From assembly GCF_022539255.1 (NCBI RefSeq), contig NZ_JAKZBV010000001.1, forward strand, positions 4,092,001-4,156,000: 64,000 nt of DNA, read 5' to 3'. Source of the DNA: Sinomonas terrae. Its GTDB lineage: Bacteria; Actinomycetota; Actinomycetes; Actinomycetales; Micrococcaceae. This document shows, piece after piece, positions 7,513-16,847 of the stretch; the first letter of the stretch is position 1, and each line of letters begins with the position of its first letter. The translations under genes were made by a program, and so were the position numbers. Below the pieces are notes generated by a model. The model searched no databases. It was not told where the DNA came from and saw nothing but the letters and a program-made list of their open reading frames with translations.

Positions 7513-8628
7513 CTATGCCGAGTACACCGTCACCGCCGCGGCCTTGGCCACGAGTACGACGGCGGAGCCCGGCCCGAGGTCGAGCTCGGCGGCTGCCGCT
7601 GGAGTCAGATCGGCAACGATGGTGGTGCGGAGGGCCGCGGCGTGAACGCGTACCTGCGGGCCGCGGGGTTCGAGTTCCTCGATGACGGCGCGCCAAGCGT
7701 TCCGGGGCGAACCGTGCGGAACCTCTGAAGGGCGATAGACGGAGACGTCGGCGGGCCGGAAAACCGCGACTGCCTCCTCGCCCGCACGCTCCCCCGCCAG
7801 CGCAACTTCTCCCGCCAGCCCAACTTCTCCCTCCTCCGCAGCCTCCGTCTCCGAGGGCTCCACGCCGAACACCTCACCCAGGCCCTCGACCCGGAGCCGA
7901 CCGGGCGCCATCGTTCGCCCCTCAAGGAAGTTGAGCCCGGCGAGCCCGGCGGCGAAGCGGCTCCGTGGGCGCTCGAGCAGCTCCGCCGTCGGCCCCTCCT
8001 CCACGACACGGCCGGCCTCGAGCACAACGACACGGTCTGCCAGCATGTGAGCGTCGAGGGCCTCGTGGGTGATGAGCACCGCGGTGCGCTCGGCGAGCAC
8101 GCGCCTCAGGAGGCGCCGCAGCGCGGGGGCGACGGCGACGTCGAGCGCCGCAAAGGGCTCGTCGAGCAGGAGGAGCTGGGGCTCGGCGGCGAGGGCCCGG
8201 GCAATGGCGACCCGCTGAGCCTGGCCGCCCGAGAGCTGGGCGGGGCGCCTCTCGGCGAGCTCGACGGCGTCGACCTCGCCGAGCCAACGCTCGGCCGCCG
8301 CACGCGCCGCACGCCGCGAAGCGCCCGACGCGCGCGGGCCGAAGGCGACGTTGTCGACGACGTTCAGGTGGGGGAACAACAGCGGCTCTTGGGCGAGGAG
8401 CGCGACGCCGCGGGCGTGCGGCGGGACCCACGCGCCGTCGTCGAACAGCACGCGCCCGTCCAGCACGGCACGTCCGGAGTCTGCCCGGAGCAGGCCCGCG
8501 GCGAGCGCGAAGAGCGTCGACTTCCCCGCACCGTTGGGCCCGAGGACAGCGACCGTCTCGCCGTCCTGCACTTCGAGCGCCGCGTCGAACCCCCGCTCCC
8601 CGATCGCTGCCTCCAGCCGGAAGCTCAC
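7513..8628 (-). CDS. modC: Molybdate ABC transporter ATP-binding protein
   Basis: This 371-residue ATPase is the last gene of the molybdate operon. Walker A GPNGAGKST is at residues 30-38, followed by a Q-loop (LLAQEP), the signature LSGGQAQR, Walker B LLLLDEP and the H-loop THE. A C-terminal TOBE region (about 250-371) is interrupted by a Glu/Ala/Gly-rich insertion around residues 260-290 that looks like a small internal expansion. It overlaps modB by 4 nt. It energises molybdate uptake at the inner face of the membrane. Confidence 0.9.
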   Translation of the reverse strand: MSFRLEAAIGERGFDAALEVQDGETVAVLGPNGAGKSTLFALAAGLLRADSGRAVLDGRVLFDDGAWVPPHARGVALLAQEPLLFPHLNVVDNVAFGPRASGASRRAARAAAERWLGEVDAVELAERRPAQLSGGQAQRVAIARALAAEPQLLLLDEPFAALDVAVAPALRRLLRRVLAERTAVLITHEALDAHMLADRVVVLEAGRVVEEGPTAELLERPRSRFAAGLAGLNFLEGRTMAPGRLRVEGLGEVFGVEPSETEAAEEGEVGLAGEVALAGERAGEEAVAVFRPADVSVYRPSEVPHGSPRNAWRAVIEELEPRGPQVRVHAAALRTTIVADLTPAAAAELDLGPGSAVVLVAKAAAVTVYSA

Positions 8629-9443
8629 GCCGAGACCGCCCCGGCCAAGCGGCGCCCGTACGCGACGCCGACGACGAGGGCAGCCACCACGACGAGCACA
8701 AGCGCGAGGGCAACCGCGGCGTCGGGATCGACCTCGCGCTGGAGGTAGACCTCGAGCGGGAGGGTGCGCGTGACGCCTTCGAGGCTGCCCGCGAAGGTCA
8801 GCGTGGCCCCGAACTCGCCGAGGCTCCGCGCGAACGAGAGCACGAGCCCGGACGCGAGGCCCGGCGCCACGAGGGGGAGCGTCACTCGCCAGAACACATG
8901 CGTCGGCGCGGCGCCGAGAGTCGCCGCGACGGCTTCATACCGCCCTCCGGCGGTCCGGAGAGCCCCTTCGAGGCTCACCACGAGGAACGGCAGCGAAACG
9001 AACGTCTGCGCCATGACGACGGCCAGGGTCGTGAACGCGAGCTGCACGCCGACGATGTCGAGCCACTGGCCGACAAGCCCGAGCCGCCCGAACGTATAGA
9101 GGAGCGCGAGGCCGCCGACGACGGGCGGCAGGACGAGCGGCAGCAGCACGAGGGCGCGAAGCCAACGCCGCCCGCGGACGGGCCCCCGCGCGAGCACGAG
9201 GGCCATCGGGACACCGAGGACGAGGCACGCTGCCGTGCTCGCAACGGCCGTCTCGAGGCTCAGGCGGAGCGCGGCGAGTGACGAGTCGGACGTGATGAGC
9301 GGGATGAAGTGCAGCCAGTCGACGCGCGTGAGCATCCCGGCCAGGGGCACCAGAACGAACAGGACCCCGAGCGCGGCTGGTAGGTAGATCCAGCGCGGGA
9401 GGCCGGAGTATCCGCGCGGCTCAGGGCGCGCCGAAGCCGGCAT
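8625..9443 (-). CDS. modB: Molybdate ABC transporter permease
   Basis: This 272-residue permease has about six hydrophobic segments. The inner-membrane component motif follows RYEAVAATLGAAPTHVFWRV, including the EAA-type loop that docks on ModC. It overlaps modA by 23 nt upstream and modC by 4 nt downstream, so the three are translationally coupled. A slightly later start is possible. Confidence 0.9.
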   Translation of the reverse strand: MPASARPEPRGYSGLPRWIYLPAALGVLFVLVPLAGMLTRVDWLHFIPLITSDSSLAALRLSLETAVASTAACLVLGVPMALVLARGPVRGRRWLRALVLLPLVLPPVVGGLALLYTFGRLGLVGQWLDIVGVQLAFTTLAVVMAQTFVSLPFLVVSLEGALRTAGGRYEAVAATLGAAPTHVFWRVTLPLVAPGLASGLVLSFARSLGEFGATLTFAGSLEGVTRTLPLEVYLQREVDPDAAVALALVLVVVAALVVGVAYGRRLAGAVSA

Positions 9444-10212
9444 CGCCGAGCACCTTCTGCCCCTGAGCCCCGCGGACGAAATCGACGAACTCCTGGGCGA
9501 GGGCGGCGTTCTTGGAATCCTTGAGCGCCACGATCGGGTAGCTGTTGACCGCCGCCGACGATTCCGGAAAAGCCACTCCGCTCACCTTGCTGCCCGCGCC
9601 CTTGACGTCCGTGACGTACACGAGCCCAGCGTCGGCGTCGCCCGAGATGACCTTGCCGAGGACGTCGGTGACGGATTGCTCTTCGCTCACGGGCTTGAGG
9701 GTGAGACCCGCAGCCTTCGCCGCCTTCTGCGCCGCGCTCCCGCACGGCACCTGCTGGGCGCAGACCACGAGCCGCACACCTGCCTTCGTGAGGTCTTGGA
9801 ACGTGTGGATCCCGGCGGGGTTCGACGGCGGGACCGCGATCTCGAGCACGTTCGTCGCGAAGACCTGCGGGGTGCCGGCGGCGAGACCGGCGTTGGTCGC
9901 CTTGGTCATGTTCGTCTGGTCCGCGGACGCGAAGACGTCCGCTGGCGCGCCGTTCTGGAGCTGGGAGACGAGGTCGGAGGATCCGCCGAAGTTGAAGTTC
10001 ACCTTCGAGCCCGGATGGGCAGCCTCGAAGTCGTGGCCGAGTTCGGTGAACGTGGCCGTGAGCGAGGCGGCGGCGAAGACCGTGAGGGTACCCCCCGAGG
10101 AGGCGGACGACGACGCACTGCCGCCTGCCGTCGTCGTCCCCCCGCACGCCGTGAGCGCCAAGGCGAGGACGACGCCGGCCGCCCCCAGAGCTTGATTCAG
10201 CAGAGCCTTCAT
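9421..10212 (-). CDS. modA: Molybdate-binding lipoprotein
   Basis: This 263-residue lipoprotein has a signal ending in the lipobox LTAC (about residues 20-23) and a Ser/Gly-rich linker. The ModA fold follows: LTVFAAASLT at the N-lobe, FGGSSDLVSQLQNGAPADVF (oxyanion-binding Ser) and DADAGLVYVTD. It captures molybdate outside the membrane for ModBC. It overlaps the upstream regulator by 4 nt. Confidence 0.92.
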   Translation of the reverse strand: MKALLNQALGAAGVVLALALTACGGTTTAGGSASSSASSGGTLTVFAAASLTATFTELGHDFEAAHPGSKVNFNFGGSSDLVSQLQNGAPADVFASADQTNMTKATNAGLAAGTPQVFATNVLEIAVPPSNPAGIHTFQDLTKAGVRLVVCAQQVPCGSAAQKAAKAAGLTLKPVSEEQSVTDVLGKVISGDADAGLVYVTDVKGAGSKVSGVAFPESSAAVNSYPIVALKDSKNAALAQEFVDFVRGAQGQKVLGDAGFGAP

Positions 10213-10616
10213 GAGACTTTCCCCCCGCTGGTTTCGACGATGACGGTCGTGGCCTTCACGACCGCGGTCGCGACGCTGCCCGGCTCAAGCCCGAGCTCCC
10301 GGACGGCTTCCGAGCTCATGAGCGAGACGACGCGGTACGGGCCGCACTGCAGCTCGACCTGGGCCATGACGCGGTCCTCGATCACGCTCGTCACGAGGCC
10401 GACGAAACTGTTCCGCGCGGAGCGAGCCACGCCGCTCGCGTCACGCGGCGTCGTCGCCTGTCGGCGGGCGAGGTCCGCGAGTTCGGCGCCGTCGACCGCG
10501 GAGCGTCCGGAGGCGTCCTTCGTGGCGGTGAGGACGCCGGAGTCGACCCAGCGCCGCACGGTGTCGTCGCTCACGCCGAGGAGGCTGGCGGCCTCGGCTA
10601 TACGGAGGAGTGGCAT
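10209..10616 (-). CDS. MerR/excisionase-type HTH fused to a molybdopterin-binding (TOBE/Mop) domain, probable molybdate regulator
   Basis: This 135-residue protein has an N-terminal helix-turn-helix (IAEAASLLGVSDDTVRRWVD, about residues 6-25) and a C-terminal Mop/TOBE domain at about 66-130 (SARNSFVGLVTSVIEDRVMAQVEL). This fusion is common beside actinobacterial mod genes and probably senses molybdate. It is the first gene of the operon, with its start 4 nt inside the overlap chain to modA. It is functionally like ModE but structurally different. Confidence 0.85.
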   Translation of the reverse strand: MPLLRIAEAASLLGVSDDTVRRWVDSGVLTATKDASGRSAVDGAELADLARRQATTPRDASGVARSARNSFVGLVTSVIEDRVMAQVELQCGPYRVVSLMSSEAVRELGLEPGSVATAVVKATTVIVETSGGKVS

Positions 10617-10751
10617 GCGACGAGTCTAAAGGCGCAGATGCGGAAGCAGAAGCTATTCAATTCCGCATCTGCGCCTGTGTGGAAACTCATTGCCCGGGCT
10701 CGGAAGCGAGGTGGAAGACTGGACGCAGACCGTCCCCCATCAGGAGGAACC

Positions 10752-11636
10752 ATGGCCGACTCCACATCCACGACCGCCGAGCGCGACGGCTCCCTCGCGA
10801 CCCCGCCCGACACCGACACGATTCCCACCCCCGCCCCGGCTGGAAGCAAGGTCGTGTACCGCAGCGGCGAGGAGATCGAGTGCTGGCTGACCGACATGGA
10901 CGGCGTGCTCGTCCATGAGAACCACCCGATTCCCGGCGCTCCCGAACTCATCCAGCGTTGGGTCGACACGTCCCGGCGCTTCCTCGTCCTGACGAACAAC
11001 TCGATCTTCACGCCGCGCGACCTCGCCGCCCGCCTCCGGGGCTCCGGGCTCTCGATCCCCGAGGAGAACATCTGGACCTCGGCGCTCGCGACGGCGGTCT
11101 TCATCAAGGATCAGATGCCAGGGGCGCGCGTCTACTGTATCGGCGAGGCGGGGCTCACGACGGCGCTCCACGAGGCGGGCATGATCCTCACCGACCAGGA
11201 CCCGGACTACGTGGTGCTCGGCGAAACCCGCACCTACTCGTTCAACGCCATCACGACGGCGATCCGGCTCATCGTCGACGGTGCGCGGTTCATCGCTACC
11301 AACCCCGACGCGACTGGCCCTTCGAAGGAGGGCGTCCTGCCCGCCACCGGCGCCATCGCCGCCCTCATCACGAAGGCCACGGGGCGCGAGCCCTACACGA
11401 TCGGGAAGCCCAACCCCATGATGTTCCGCTCGGCGATGAACCAGATCGATGCCCACTCCGAGACAACGGCAATGATCGGCGACCGCATGGACACCGACAT
11501 CGTCGCAGGCATGGAGGCCGGGCTGCACACCGTCCTCGTTCTCTCCGGCATCACCCAGCAGCACGACATCCAGACGTTCCCCTTCCGCCCGAACCAGGTC
11601 GTGAGCTCGGTCGCGGAGCTGCTGAAGCAACTCTGA
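10752..11636 (+). CDS. HAD-IIA family hydrolase
   Basis: This 294-residue protein has the HAD motifs: DMDGVLV (nucleophile Asp48, general acid Asp50), TNNS (motif II), the GKPNP type IIA cap landmark, and IGDRMDTDIVAG (motif IV). Family members dephosphorylate small phosphates such as nucleotide or glycolytic by-products (NagD/PGP group). AGGAGG lies 5 nt before the ATG. Upstream in-frame codons to 10638 belong to the divergent promoter gap. The first 30 residues are Ser/Thr/Pro-rich. Confidence 0.88.
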   Translation: MADSTSTTAERDGSLATPPDTDTIPTPAPAGSKVVYRSGEEIECWLTDMDGVLVHENHPIPGAPELIQRWVDTSRRFLVLTNNSIFTPRDLAARLRGSGLSIPEENIWTSALATAVFIKDQMPGARVYCIGEAGLTTALHEAGMILTDQDPDYVVLGETRTYSFNAITTAIRLIVDGARFIATNPDATGPSKEGVLPATGAIAALITKATGREPYTIGKPNPMMFRSAMNQIDAHSETTAMIGDRMDTDIVAGMEAGLHTVLVLSGITQQHDIQTFPFRPNQVVSSVAELLKQL

Positions 11637-11655
11637 CCCAGGCAGCCCGTCCGAA

Positions 11656-11755
11656 GGCGCACGTTTGTCCCGAGAGCGTACGTTTCATGCGAGAGCGCAC
11701 CTCGCAACCGCTCTAGAGGTGCGCCCTCGGACGAAAGGTGCGCTCTCGCAGGGAG
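11656..11755. repeat. 19-bp repeat array, three forward and two inverted copies
   Basis: GCGyAC-led units start at 11657, 11676 and 11695, each 19 bp apart. Inverted units starting AGGTGCGC occur at 11717 and 11736, also 19 bp apart. The set forms a large imperfect inverted repeat just after the HAD-IIA gene. It is unrelated in sequence to the 31-bp family. Confidence 0.75.
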
Positions 11756-11905
11756 CGGCGGCGCTTCATCGCGGCACGCGATTGCTCCAGAAGATACTTG
11801 TCGACTAGATCTCTCCCAAGGACGCGATGTGCGTCCCCAAGGGACAAGATCAGGGGAATTGAGACGTTGCCCTGACGACAAGCACGGGACGGATATCCGA
11901 TTCAC

Positions 11906-12316
11906 ATGGAATCAGACATTCAGAGGCGAAAGATTGCCGGCTATTGGACCTTCCTCTCGTCTGGTCTCGGGGCGCTTGTGCTAATGCTGGGGTTCACCCC
12001 GCCGCTCCCTCTGTTGGTAACGGTGAGTAGCTCAACGGCCCTGTTGGCGGCGGGCACGCTCCTGTCGGTTCGGCTCGGCCAGATCAGCCGCCGGGTTTGG
12101 ACGGATCTGCCCACAGCCTCGGTCGGCTTTGCGTCGTGGCTCGTGGTTCCGTTTGCGGCGGCTATCCTCCTCCGGGACACCCCCGTTGCGCTGTGGGCGG
12201 TCCCACTCCTCGCCACCGCGACAACGGTTGCAAGCAACGTGTACCTTGCTCGGAGCGGGCCGTTTCTCATGCCTGACGGGACGATCGTGAGAGGGCTTCC
12301 CCCGGCGACCTTGTAA
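11906..12316 (+). CDS. Small membrane protein of unknown function
   Basis: This 136-residue protein has four predicted membrane segments (about residues 14-32, 36-55, 70-88 and 92-112) and a short C-terminal tail. No family was recognised. Codon usage is less strongly GC3-biased than in its neighbours. It is a monocistronic plus-strand gene ending at the operator in front of the phosphorylase operon. Confidence 0.6.
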   Translation: MESDIQRRKIAGYWTFLSSGLGALVLMLGFTPPLPLLVTVSSSTALLAAGTLLSVRLGQISRRVWTDLPTASVGFASWLVVPFAAAILLRDTPVALWAVPLLATATTVASNVYLARSGPFLMPDGTIVRGLPPATL

Positions 12317-12327
12317 ACGCTTGCATC
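12312..12327. promoter_or_regulatory. LacI-type operator in front of the phosphorylase operon
   Basis: TGTAAACGCTTGCATC is a CG-centred LacI-family palindrome about 90 bp before the beta-phosphoglucomutase-like gene. It shares GTAArCGCTTGCA with the site at 42593-42612 before the second sugar transporter, suggesting one regulator for both. Confidence 0.6.
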
Positions 12328-12417
12328 ACCTGCTTACACTCTTGCGGGCGTCGGGGCCCACAAGCTCACTGAACGCAAGAAAACCCGCCGCTCCCGGCGC
12401 TGAACCACGTAAGGACA

Positions 12418-13155
12418 ATGCCGATGCTGTCCCAGACCAAGCTGGATATCTGGACCGGCACCGAGGCCCTGCTCTTTGATCTCGACGGGGTTCTCACGCC
12501 CACTGCGGTCGTCCACGAGCTCGCGTGGCGCCGCCTCTTCGAGGAATACCTGACGGCCGCCGGCCGCGGTCCCGCCTATGCCGACGCCGACTACTTCGAC
12601 CACATTGACGGCAAGCCGCGCTTCGACGGGGTCCGAGATTTCCTGGCGTCGCGTGGCATCACCCTTCCTGAGGGCCCCGATGACGACGACGCCGCCCACG
12701 AGACAGTCCAGGGCCTCGGCAACCGCAAGAATCGCCTCTTCAACACCATCATTGAGACCGAGGGCGTCGATCCTTACCCCGGTTCCGTGCGCCTCGTCGA
12801 GGCGGCTCAGGAGCGTGGGGTCAGGCTCGCCGTCGTCTCCTCGTCCCGCAACGCGCCCGCCGTGCTGCGGGCGGCGGGCCTTGCGGGTGCCTTCCCGATA
12901 GTGGTCGACGGCGCGGTGGCGGCTCGCGAGGGCCTGCCGGGAAAGCCGGACCCCTCGACGTTCGTCCGCGCCGCGGAGCTGCTCGGCGCCCAGCGCTCGG
13001 CGTGTATCGTCGTCGAGGACGCCGTCTCGGGCGTCCAAGCCGGAGCGGCCGGTGGGTTCCGTGCGGTCGTCGCAGTGAACCGCGGGGCCGGATCCGAGGT
13101 CCTGAAGGCGGCTGGCGCGACCTACGTCGTCGACGACCTCGCCGAGCTCATCTAG
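12418..13155 (+). CDS. HAD family beta-phosphoglucomutase-like hydrolase
   Basis: This 245-residue HAD subfamily IA protein has DLDGVLTP (Asp21, Asp23), a helical cap, SSSRNAP (motif II), Lys in GKPDPSTF (motif III) and VVEDAVSGVQAGAAG (motif IV). It lies 94 bp before a GH65 phosphorylase, the classical pairing. There the phosphorylase releases beta-glucose 1-phosphate and this enzyme converts it to glucose 6-phosphate. A start at the second Met (12424) is equally possible. Confidence 0.85.
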   Translation: MPMLSQTKLDIWTGTEALLFDLDGVLTPTAVVHELAWRRLFEEYLTAAGRGPAYADADYFDHIDGKPRFDGVRDFLASRGITLPEGPDDDDAAHETVQGLGNRKNRLFNTIIETEGVDPYPGSVRLVEAAQERGVRLAVVSSSRNAPAVLRAAGLAGAFPIVVDGAVAAREGLPGKPDPSTFVRAAELLGAQRSACIVVEDAVSGVQAGAAGGFRAVVAVNRGAGSEVLKAAGATYVVDDLAELI

Positions 13156-13249
13156 CCCCCGCCTGCACAAAACCCCGCCTGGACAGACCCACTCCTGCGG
13201 ACCGGATGCCAACCAGCCGGCCCATCCCCCATTCAGAAACGGCAACCCT

Positions 13250-15625
13250 ATGACCCTTGTGACCGCAGACCGTCACCGCTTCCCGCTCGACGAGTGGGCC
13301 CTTGTCGAGACGAGCCACGTTCCCGGCACTGAGGGAACGCTCGAGACGCTCTTCAGCCTCGGCAATGGGCATCTCGGGATCCGCGGAGCGCACATGGCGG
13401 AAGCGGACGGCGCACTGCCCGGCACGTTTCTCAACGGGTTCCACGAGACGTTCGACATCCGCCACGCGGAGAGCGCCTACGGCTTCGCCAAGCAGGGCCA
13501 GCGCATCCTCTACGTCCCGGACGCCCACGAGACGGTCGTGCGGGTGGACGGCGAACAGCTGAGCCTCGCCACCTCCCAAGTCGGGGACTTCCAACGACGG
13601 CTCGACTTCCGGACCGGCGTGTACGAGTGCACGATCGTGTGGCAGTGCATGTCCGGCGCGCGCGTCACGACCCGCGAGCGCCGGGTGGTCGGCGCGGCCA
13701 CGCGCGCGAGCCTCGGCATCGAACTCGAGATCAGTGCGGACCGCCGGATCGTCGCGGACGTGGCGTCCGTCGTCGTCAATCGCCAGGACCAGCCGCGCGA
13801 TGACCACTCGGACCACGACCCGCGCCGCGCCGGTCGGCACGCCGGCCGCGTCCTCGACTCGGCCCTCGCGGAGGGCGCGAACGGGAACCTGCGCCTCGCG
13901 TGGACCACTGTCGCCTCGCGGCAGCACGTCGCGGTCGCCGTCGACCACGTCGCAAACACGCCCATGCCGCCTTTCTCGACCGAGGCCGAGGCGGATCGCG
14001 GGAGTGTCCGCTACGTCCTGCCGATCGACCCGCACGAGACCTTCCGTCTCGAAAAGCGCGTGAGCTACGCCGTCGGCGCCCAGAACGCGCCCGATCTCGC
14101 GGGCGACGCCCTCGAGCCGACTGGCTGCGTGAATGCCCTCACGGAGGCCGCCGCCGCCTCGCTTCGCACCTTCGAAGAGCTCCTCGAGGAGAGCAAGACC
14201 CGCTTCGAGCGCTACTGGGCCGCCGCGGACATCACGATCGGCGGCCCGCCCGAGCTCCAGCAGGCCGTGCGCTGGAACCTCTTCCAGCTCGCCCAGGCGA
14301 CCTCGCATGCGGGTGTTGCCGGCGTTCCCGCGAAGGGGGTCACCGGCTCGGGATACGAGGGCCACTACTTCTGGGACCAGGAAATCTACGTCCTGCCCTA
14401 CCTCACGTACACGGACCCGGAGGCGGCCCGGCAGGTCCTGAAGTTCCGCCACGAGATGCTGCCTGCGGCCGCGGCACGCGCGTCGGAACTCAACGTTGAC
14501 GGCGTCCTCTTCCCGTGGCGCACCATCAACGGGCAGGAGGCGAGCGCCTACTACGCCGCGGGCACGGCCCAGTTCCACATCAATGCGGCCATCGCGTACG
14601 CCGCGGCGCGCTACGCCTGGGCGAGCGGCGACCAGGAGTTCCTCGGGGGCGAAGGCGGCGACCTGCTCATCGAGACTGCCCGCATGTGGGCCTCGCTCGG
14701 CTTCTTCGGCAAGAACGGCCAGTTCCACATCCACGGCGTCACGGGCCCGGACGAGTACACGGCGGTCGTGAACGACAACCTGTACACGAACGTGATGGCC
14801 CGCTTCAATCTGCGCGCCGCCGCGTCGCTGGCCCATCCGGCGGTCTCCGAGACCGAGCGGCTCCTGTGGTCGCACATCGCGGAGCGCATGGCCCTGCCCT
14901 ACGACCCGGACATGCGGGTTCACGCGCAGGACAACGACTTCATGACGCTCGAGCCGTGGGACTGGGAGACGCCCCGGTCGCAGTACCCGCTGCTCCTGCA
15001 TTTCCACCCGCTCGTGATCTACCGCCACCAGGTCCTCAAGCAGGCGGACGCAGTGCTCGCCATGCTCCTTCAGTGGCAGGACTTCACTGCGGAGGAGAAG
15101 CAGAGGGCCTTCGACTTCTACGACCCGATCACCACCGGGGACTCGACGCTCTCGGCCTGCGTCCAGGGCATCATGGCGGCCGAGGTCGGCTACACCCCTG
15201 AGGCAGTGCGGCACTTCAACACGGCCGCCTTCATCGACCTCGACAACCTGCACGAGAACACGATCGACGGCGTCCACACGGCCTCAGCGGGCGGGGTATG
15301 GGCCGCGCTCGTGAACGGCTTCGCCGGCTTCCGCGACCAGGGCCCGCTGCCGTACTTCGACCCGCGACTCCCCGAGGACTGGGAGAGCCTCGAGTTCCGG
15401 CTGCAGCTCCAAGGCCGTTCGCTGCGGGCGCGGCTCACACCAGGGCAGCTCGAGCTTCAGGTCGATGCCGGCGATCCCCTCGACGTGAGCGTGCGCGGCG
15501 GGATCGTCGAGGTCGGCTCAGAGCCCGTCGCGGTCGAGCTCGGGGAACCCCCGGCCCCTCAGCCGAGCGTCTTCCCGCGGCCGTTCCCGACCGCCGGGCT
15601 GAGCGCGCTGTCTTCGCTGTCCTGA
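13250..15625 (+). CDS. Glycoside hydrolase family 65 disaccharide phosphorylase
   Basis: This 791-residue protein has an N-terminal beta-sandwich (about 1-270), an (alpha/alpha)6 catalytic barrel (about 320-680) and a C-terminal beta-sheet. The general acid is Glu502 in GVTGPDEYT. GHYFWDQEIYVLPY and FPWRTINGQEAS line the active site. It phosphorolyses an alpha-glucoside such as maltose, trehalose or kojibiose; the substrate cannot be fixed from sequence. It follows the beta-phosphoglucomutase-like gene, and a hairpin at 15640 follows its stop. Confidence 0.9.
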   Translation: MTLVTADRHRFPLDEWALVETSHVPGTEGTLETLFSLGNGHLGIRGAHMAEADGALPGTFLNGFHETFDIRHAESAYGFAKQGQRILYVPDAHETVVRVDGEQLSLATSQVGDFQRRLDFRTGVYECTIVWQCMSGARVTTRERRVVGAATRASLGIELEISADRRIVADVASVVVNRQDQPRDDHSDHDPRRAGRHAGRVLDSALAEGANGNLRLAWTTVASRQHVAVAVDHVANTPMPPFSTEAEADRGSVRYVLPIDPHETFRLEKRVSYAVGAQNAPDLAGDALEPTGCVNALTEAAAASLRTFEELLEESKTRFERYWAAADITIGGPPELQQAVRWNLFQLAQATSHAGVAGVPAKGVTGSGYEGHYFWDQEIYVLPYLTYTDPEAARQVLKFRHEMLPAAAARASELNVDGVLFPWRTINGQEASAYYAAGTAQFHINAAIAYAAARYAWASGDQEFLGGEGGDLLIETARMWASLGFFGKNGQFHIHGVTGPDEYTAVVNDNLYTNVMARFNLRAAASLAHPAVSETERLLWSHIAERMALPYDPDMRVHAQDNDFMTLEPWDWETPRSQYPLLLHFHPLVIYRHQVLKQADAVLAMLLQWQDFTAEEKQRAFDFYDPITTGDSTLSACVQGIMAAEVGYTPEAVRHFNTAAFIDLDNLHENTIDGVHTASAGGVWAALVNGFAGFRDQGPLPYFDPRLPEDWESLEFRLQLQGRSLRARLTPGQLELQVDAGDPLDVSVRGGIVEVGSEPVAVELGEPPAPQPSVFPRPFPTAGLSALSSLS

Positions 15626-15639
15626 GCGGGCGGAATCCG

Positions 15640-15674
15640 GCGGACGACGACGGCCAGCACCCGCCGTCGTCCGC
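15640..15674 (+). terminator. Hairpin after the GH65 gene
   Basis: Arms 15640-15653 and 15661-15674 pair with one mismatch and carry the recurrent GGACGACG arm. It lies 14 bp after the GH65 stop codon. Confidence 0.65.
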
Positions 15675-15709
15675 TCCGCGGCCGTCTAACGACTCACTTC
15701 CCGTCGCGC

Positions 15710-15747
15710 CGTCAGCTCCGCAGGGTGAGAACCCTGCGGAGCTGACG
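15710..15747 (-). terminator. Perfect 17-bp hairpin after the alpha/beta hydrolase gene
   Basis: Arms 15710-15726 and 15731-15747 are perfectly complementary around the tetraloop GAGA (TCTC on the minus strand). It lies 17 bp after the minus-strand hydrolase stop codon. Confidence 0.7.
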
Positions 15748-15764
15748 GCGCAAGTAGTTCAGCC

Positions 15765-16847
15765 CTACCCTGCCCCGCCGCCAGCGCCTCCAACCGGTCG
15801 CGGCAGGGGGAGCAGCAGCGGGAGCAGCTTCCCGAGCACGTTGTTGTAGAGCGCCGAGTTCCACTGCGGGCTCGCGTGCGCCGGGAAGGCTCCGGACGTC
15901 TGGAGCGAGGAGGAGACGAGGTTGTCCGGGAAGTACTGCTGCCAGCGCGCACGGGCCGAATCGTAGTCCACGGTCTGATCGCCGGGATTCCCGATGAAGC
16001 CCATCTGGATCTGCCCCAACTCGCCCTCGAACCGGGTGCCCTCCCAGTCGTAGATGTACTGGGACTCCGTCTGGATGAGCACGCTCGACGGCGCGAGCGG
16101 TGTGAGCTGCTCAAGCGTCTGGTCGAGGACCTGTCTCCAGGTCCGCTCGTGCTTGTTGATGATCCGTTCGCCGAGCTCGTAGCCCCCGCGCAGCACGCTA
16201 GGGACCCGGAATCCCAGCTCATACAGGTCGACGACGCCTTCGAACCAGGTGAGGTCCTTGACGTCGTACTTGGAGGCCGGCGAAGAGTCGAGGACGATTG
16301 CGCCCACCCTAGGAACATTCGCCCCGGTCGACGCCGCCAACTCCAGCAAGCGGGACGCCACCTCGACGGCGAGCATTCCCCCGAACGAGTGCCCATAGAA
16401 GTGCAGCTCCGTGAGCCGATTCTCGTTCGCGTACCCGAGGATGGCCGCGATGACCTGATCGATGTCGAGCCCGTCGTTCGAATAGCCCACCGCCGCGAGC
16501 TGCCCGCGGTCCCCGAGCGATGGCGCGAGCAACGTGATGATGAGCTGGGCCTCCTCCCAGCTGGTCTTGTAGCCGGGGAACAGGACCCAGGAGGTGCCCG
16601 GAAAGCGCCGCTTGGCGTCGTCGTCGTTCGCTGTGAGCACGACCGTCTGCCGCCGCTGGCTCTGGATCACCCGCGTGGTGAGCATGTCGGCTGCGAGGAG
16701 CCCCGCGGTGATGCTCCCGCTCAGGAACGCCCGCCGCGAGACGCGCTGCAGGTGCTCCGCGGAGCGCAGCATCGCGGCAAGGCGCCGGATCCCGCCCTCG
16801 TCGAGGCCGGGATTTCCTTGCGGCCGCTCAGTCGAGTCCGAGCTCAT
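15765..16847 (-). CDS. Exported alpha/beta-fold hydrolase-like protein
   Basis: This 360-residue protein has an N-terminal twin-arginine-like segment, SRRAFLSGSITAGLLAA (about residues 37-53), suggesting membrane targeting. A lipase-type elbow GHSFGG with the probable nucleophile Ser lies in an alpha/beta-hydrolase fold (FPGYKTSWEEAQ, GAIVLDSSPASKYDV). Substrate is unknown. The C-terminus is Pro/Gly-rich. The gene overlaps pyrE by about 20 nt. An earlier Met at 16862 exists, but AAGG precedes the Met at 16847. Confidence 0.7.
   Translation of the reverse strand: MSSDSTERPQGNPGLDEGGIRRLAAMLRSAEHLQRVSRRAFLSGSITAGLLAADMLTTRVIQSQRRQTVVLTANDDDAKRRFPGTSWVLFPGYKTSWEEAQLIITLLAPSLGDRGQLAAVGYSNDGLDIDQVIAAILGYANENRLTELHFYGHSFGGMLAVEVASRLLELAASTGANVPRVGAIVLDSSPASKYDVKDLTWFEGVVDLYELGFRVPSVLRGGYELGERIINKHERTWRQVLDQTLEQLTPLAPSSVLIQTESQYIYDWEGTRFEGELGQIQMGFIGNPGDQTVDYDSARARWQQYFPDNLVSSSLQTSGAFPAHASPQWNSALYNNVLGKLLPLLLPLPRPVGGAGGGAG

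Noticed and set aside
13148..15277. Long minus-strand open frame (709 codons)
   Set aside because: It lies antisense across the GH65 phosphorylase and shows the Arg/Glu/Val-rich composition of frames opposite high-GC genes; no family or start site.
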